This document shows, piece after piece, positions 62,818 through 64,000 of a DNA stretch of 64,000 bases; the first letter of the stretch is position 1, and each line of letters opens with the position of its first letter. Under the pieces are notes generated by a model that was not told where the DNA came from, searched no databases, and saw only the letters and a list, made by a program, of their open reading frames with translations. Location: the NCBI GenBank assembly GCA_965227155.1, contig OZ245731.1:248001-312000 (forward strand), in the 5' to 3' direction. The stretch comes from UBA6059 sp965227155 (lineage in GTDB: Bacteria; Bacteroidota; Bacteroidia; Cytophagales; Cyclobacteriaceae). Position numbers and translations under genes: made by a program.

Positions 62818-64000
62818 AGAAATCAAAAAGCCTGAAATCACGTACTGGCATTTTTCGTAAGGTTTGCCTTAAAGGATTAGGCTTTGTGGGCAAAAGTACT
62901 CTTCTATTTTTCATGATTTTACTCACATACCAATACCTGCCAGTACACCTTTATCATTTTCCCGAACCGACAGTTTTCAAAGGGGACAGCCTTTATAATC
63001 CATATCAAAATTTGTCCGATAAATGGTTGCAAAGCAATTTCCATACACATGCCCATGCCTGGGGAGGCCTGACCAATGGACATCAGGATGGAAAAACGAT
63101 TATAGAAGCCTATAAAGAATTAGGATATGATGTGATTACCATATCAGATTATTTTAAGATCAACGAGGATATGGCTACGCATGCTCCTGTGTATATACCT
63201 GCATATGAACACGGTACAGACCTGAAAAAGACACATCGATTGGTTTTAGGATGTGAAGAGGTTGATTATTACGATATTGTTTATTCAGAAAATCGTCATT
63301 TCAAGCAATTTTTAATAGATCATGTAAATAGAAAGCAACCTGATGTGGTTGCCATCAATCATCCTGGCCTGCGCAAAGGTCATGATATCGAGTACTTAAA
63401 AAACCTTACAGGTTACGAGTTGCTGGAAGTTATCAACCGCCATCGACTCTACACTATCCATTGGGATTCAGTACTTTCTACCGGAAAGCCTGTTTGGCTG
63501 ATTGGCAATGATGACCTGCATGATTTGGACAAAGATATCCCCGGCTTTACATGGACAATGGTGCACGCAAATAAAACACCCAAAGAAATTACCAGAGCAC
63601 TTGGCCTTGGACAAGCTTATGGTGTGACACTAAAAAAGGAAATGCCGAAAACACTTCAGAAACAACAAGCAGCCTTACTTGAAAATGAACTGATTTCAGT
63701 ACGCACAAATGGAATGCATGTAAGCTGGCAACTTGAAAAACCTGCATGCCATATTCGTTTGATCGGACAAAATGGCCAAATGAAAGCTGAAACCTTTGGT
63801 AGTGATCATATAGATTATTCATTTGATGAAAAGGACACCTATATCAGAGCTGAAATTGAAAATGAGTTTTCAAGAATGTATTTGAATCCGGTGGTTCGCG
63901 CCGGTAAAAATTTCATCCCAAGAAATATTATGGCTGCCCAAATCAACCACCCACGCACATTTATTTACAGGCTATCTATCATTTTGATAGACGTTACACT
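62814..64000 (+). CDS. PHP-domain phosphoesterase-like protein with N-terminal membrane anchor (partial, 3' end outside window)
   Basis: The frame is open from ATG 62814 to the window end. A basic N-terminus (KKSKSLKSRTGIFRK) and one membrane helix (about 30-45) anchor it. The PHP domain shows SNFHTHAHAWGGLTNGHQDG, the HxH metal site, then VITISDYFKI, LGCEEVDYYDI, AINHPGLRKGHD and WLIGNDDLHDL. PHP proteins hydrolyse phosphate esters with two or three metal ions. A predicted outside location is inferred from the helix order. It is translationally coupled to the glycosyltransferase. Confidence 0.85.
   Translation, partial: MKKSKSLKSRTGIFRKVCLKGLGFVGKSTLLFFMILLTYQYLPVHLYHFPEPTVFKGDSLYNPYQNLSDKWLQSNFHTHAHAWGGLTNGHQDGKTIIEAYKELGYDVITISDYFKINEDMATHAPVYIPAYEHGTDLKKTHRLVLGCEEVDYYDIVYSENRHFKQFLIDHVNRKQPDVVAINHPGLRKGHDIEYLKNLTGYELLEVINRHRLYTIHWDSVLSTGKPVWLIGNDDLHDLDKDIPGFTWTMVHANKTPKEITRALGLGQAYGVTLKKEMPKTLQKQQAALLENELISVRTNGMHVSWQLEKPACHIRLIGQNGQMKAETFGSDHIDYSFDEKDTYIRAEIENEFSRMYLNPVVRAGKNFIPRNIMAAQINHPRTFIYRLSIILIDVT

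Noticed and set aside
1..64000. CRISPR array, tRNA, rRNA, insertion sequence or phage region
   Set aside because: Looked for on both strands; no regular spacers, cloverleaf, transposase motif or terminal inverted repeats were seen.

Overview
The window looks like chromosome of a marine-type Bacteroidota, most likely of the Cytophagales/Flammeovirgaceae kind. The basis is SusC/SusD proteins, a hybrid two-component regulator, PorX and a type IX secretion (T9SS) sorting domain, an lpxC-fabZ fusion, many short-signal lipoproteins and weak Shine-Dalgarno sequences. No rRNA, tRNA, CRISPR array, insertion sequence or phage gene was seen.

Region 1 (1-21182, all minus strand) is a polysaccharide utilization locus (PUL). 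Transcription order is a hybrid two-component regulator (17013-21182), a PKD-domain surface lipoprotein, SusC, SusD (broken by a 1-base frameshift), a GH71/GH99-like lipoprotein, a GH97 enzyme of the inverting SusB type, and a giant secreted protein that runs off the window. The giant protein was found by reading the open minus frame from 7884 to position 1. It carries at least three tandem copies of an about 877-residue unit, each with an Ig-like domain, SusE/F-like sandwiches, an SGNH hydrolase, a LamG-like domain and two cadherin-like sandwiches. A perfect 14-bp palindrome lies upstream of the operon.

Region 2 (21394-34148) is mostly housekeeping: two methyltransferases, a lipoprotein whose signal peptide is cut by a stop codon, a CrtI-like FAD oxidoreductase, the overlapping set porX-tsaE-ald, then a plus-strand operon of an HD phosphohydrolase, lpxD, lpxC/fabZ, lpxA and a lone ABC ATPase. 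A small lipoprotein with a strong terminator closes it.

Region 3 (34485-42009, minus) is a secretion and uptake cluster: an Oar-like TonB-dependent receptor, a fasciclin-domain lipoprotein and a 1003-residue T9SS-secreted nuclease-like protein.

Region 4 (42308-64000) holds metabolic and hypothetical genes: acyP-deoC, a MarR regulator and hppD, an amidohydrolase, an exonuclease-GIY-YIG fusion, an M14 peptidase, a frameshifted lipocalin-like lipoprotein, three linked secreted or membrane unknowns, a GH13 phosphorylase overlapping an M20 peptidase, the carboxyspermidine pair (dehydrogenase and decarboxylase), small membrane and VOC proteins, a membrane-bound LuxR regulator, and an ArnT-like glycosyltransferase coupled to a PHP-domain protein cut by the window end.

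Three genes, all for exported lipoproteins, carry apparent single lesions (susD, 23115-23522, 51187-51719). These are either real decay or sequence errors. Function calls rest on motifs read by eye; no database search was possible.
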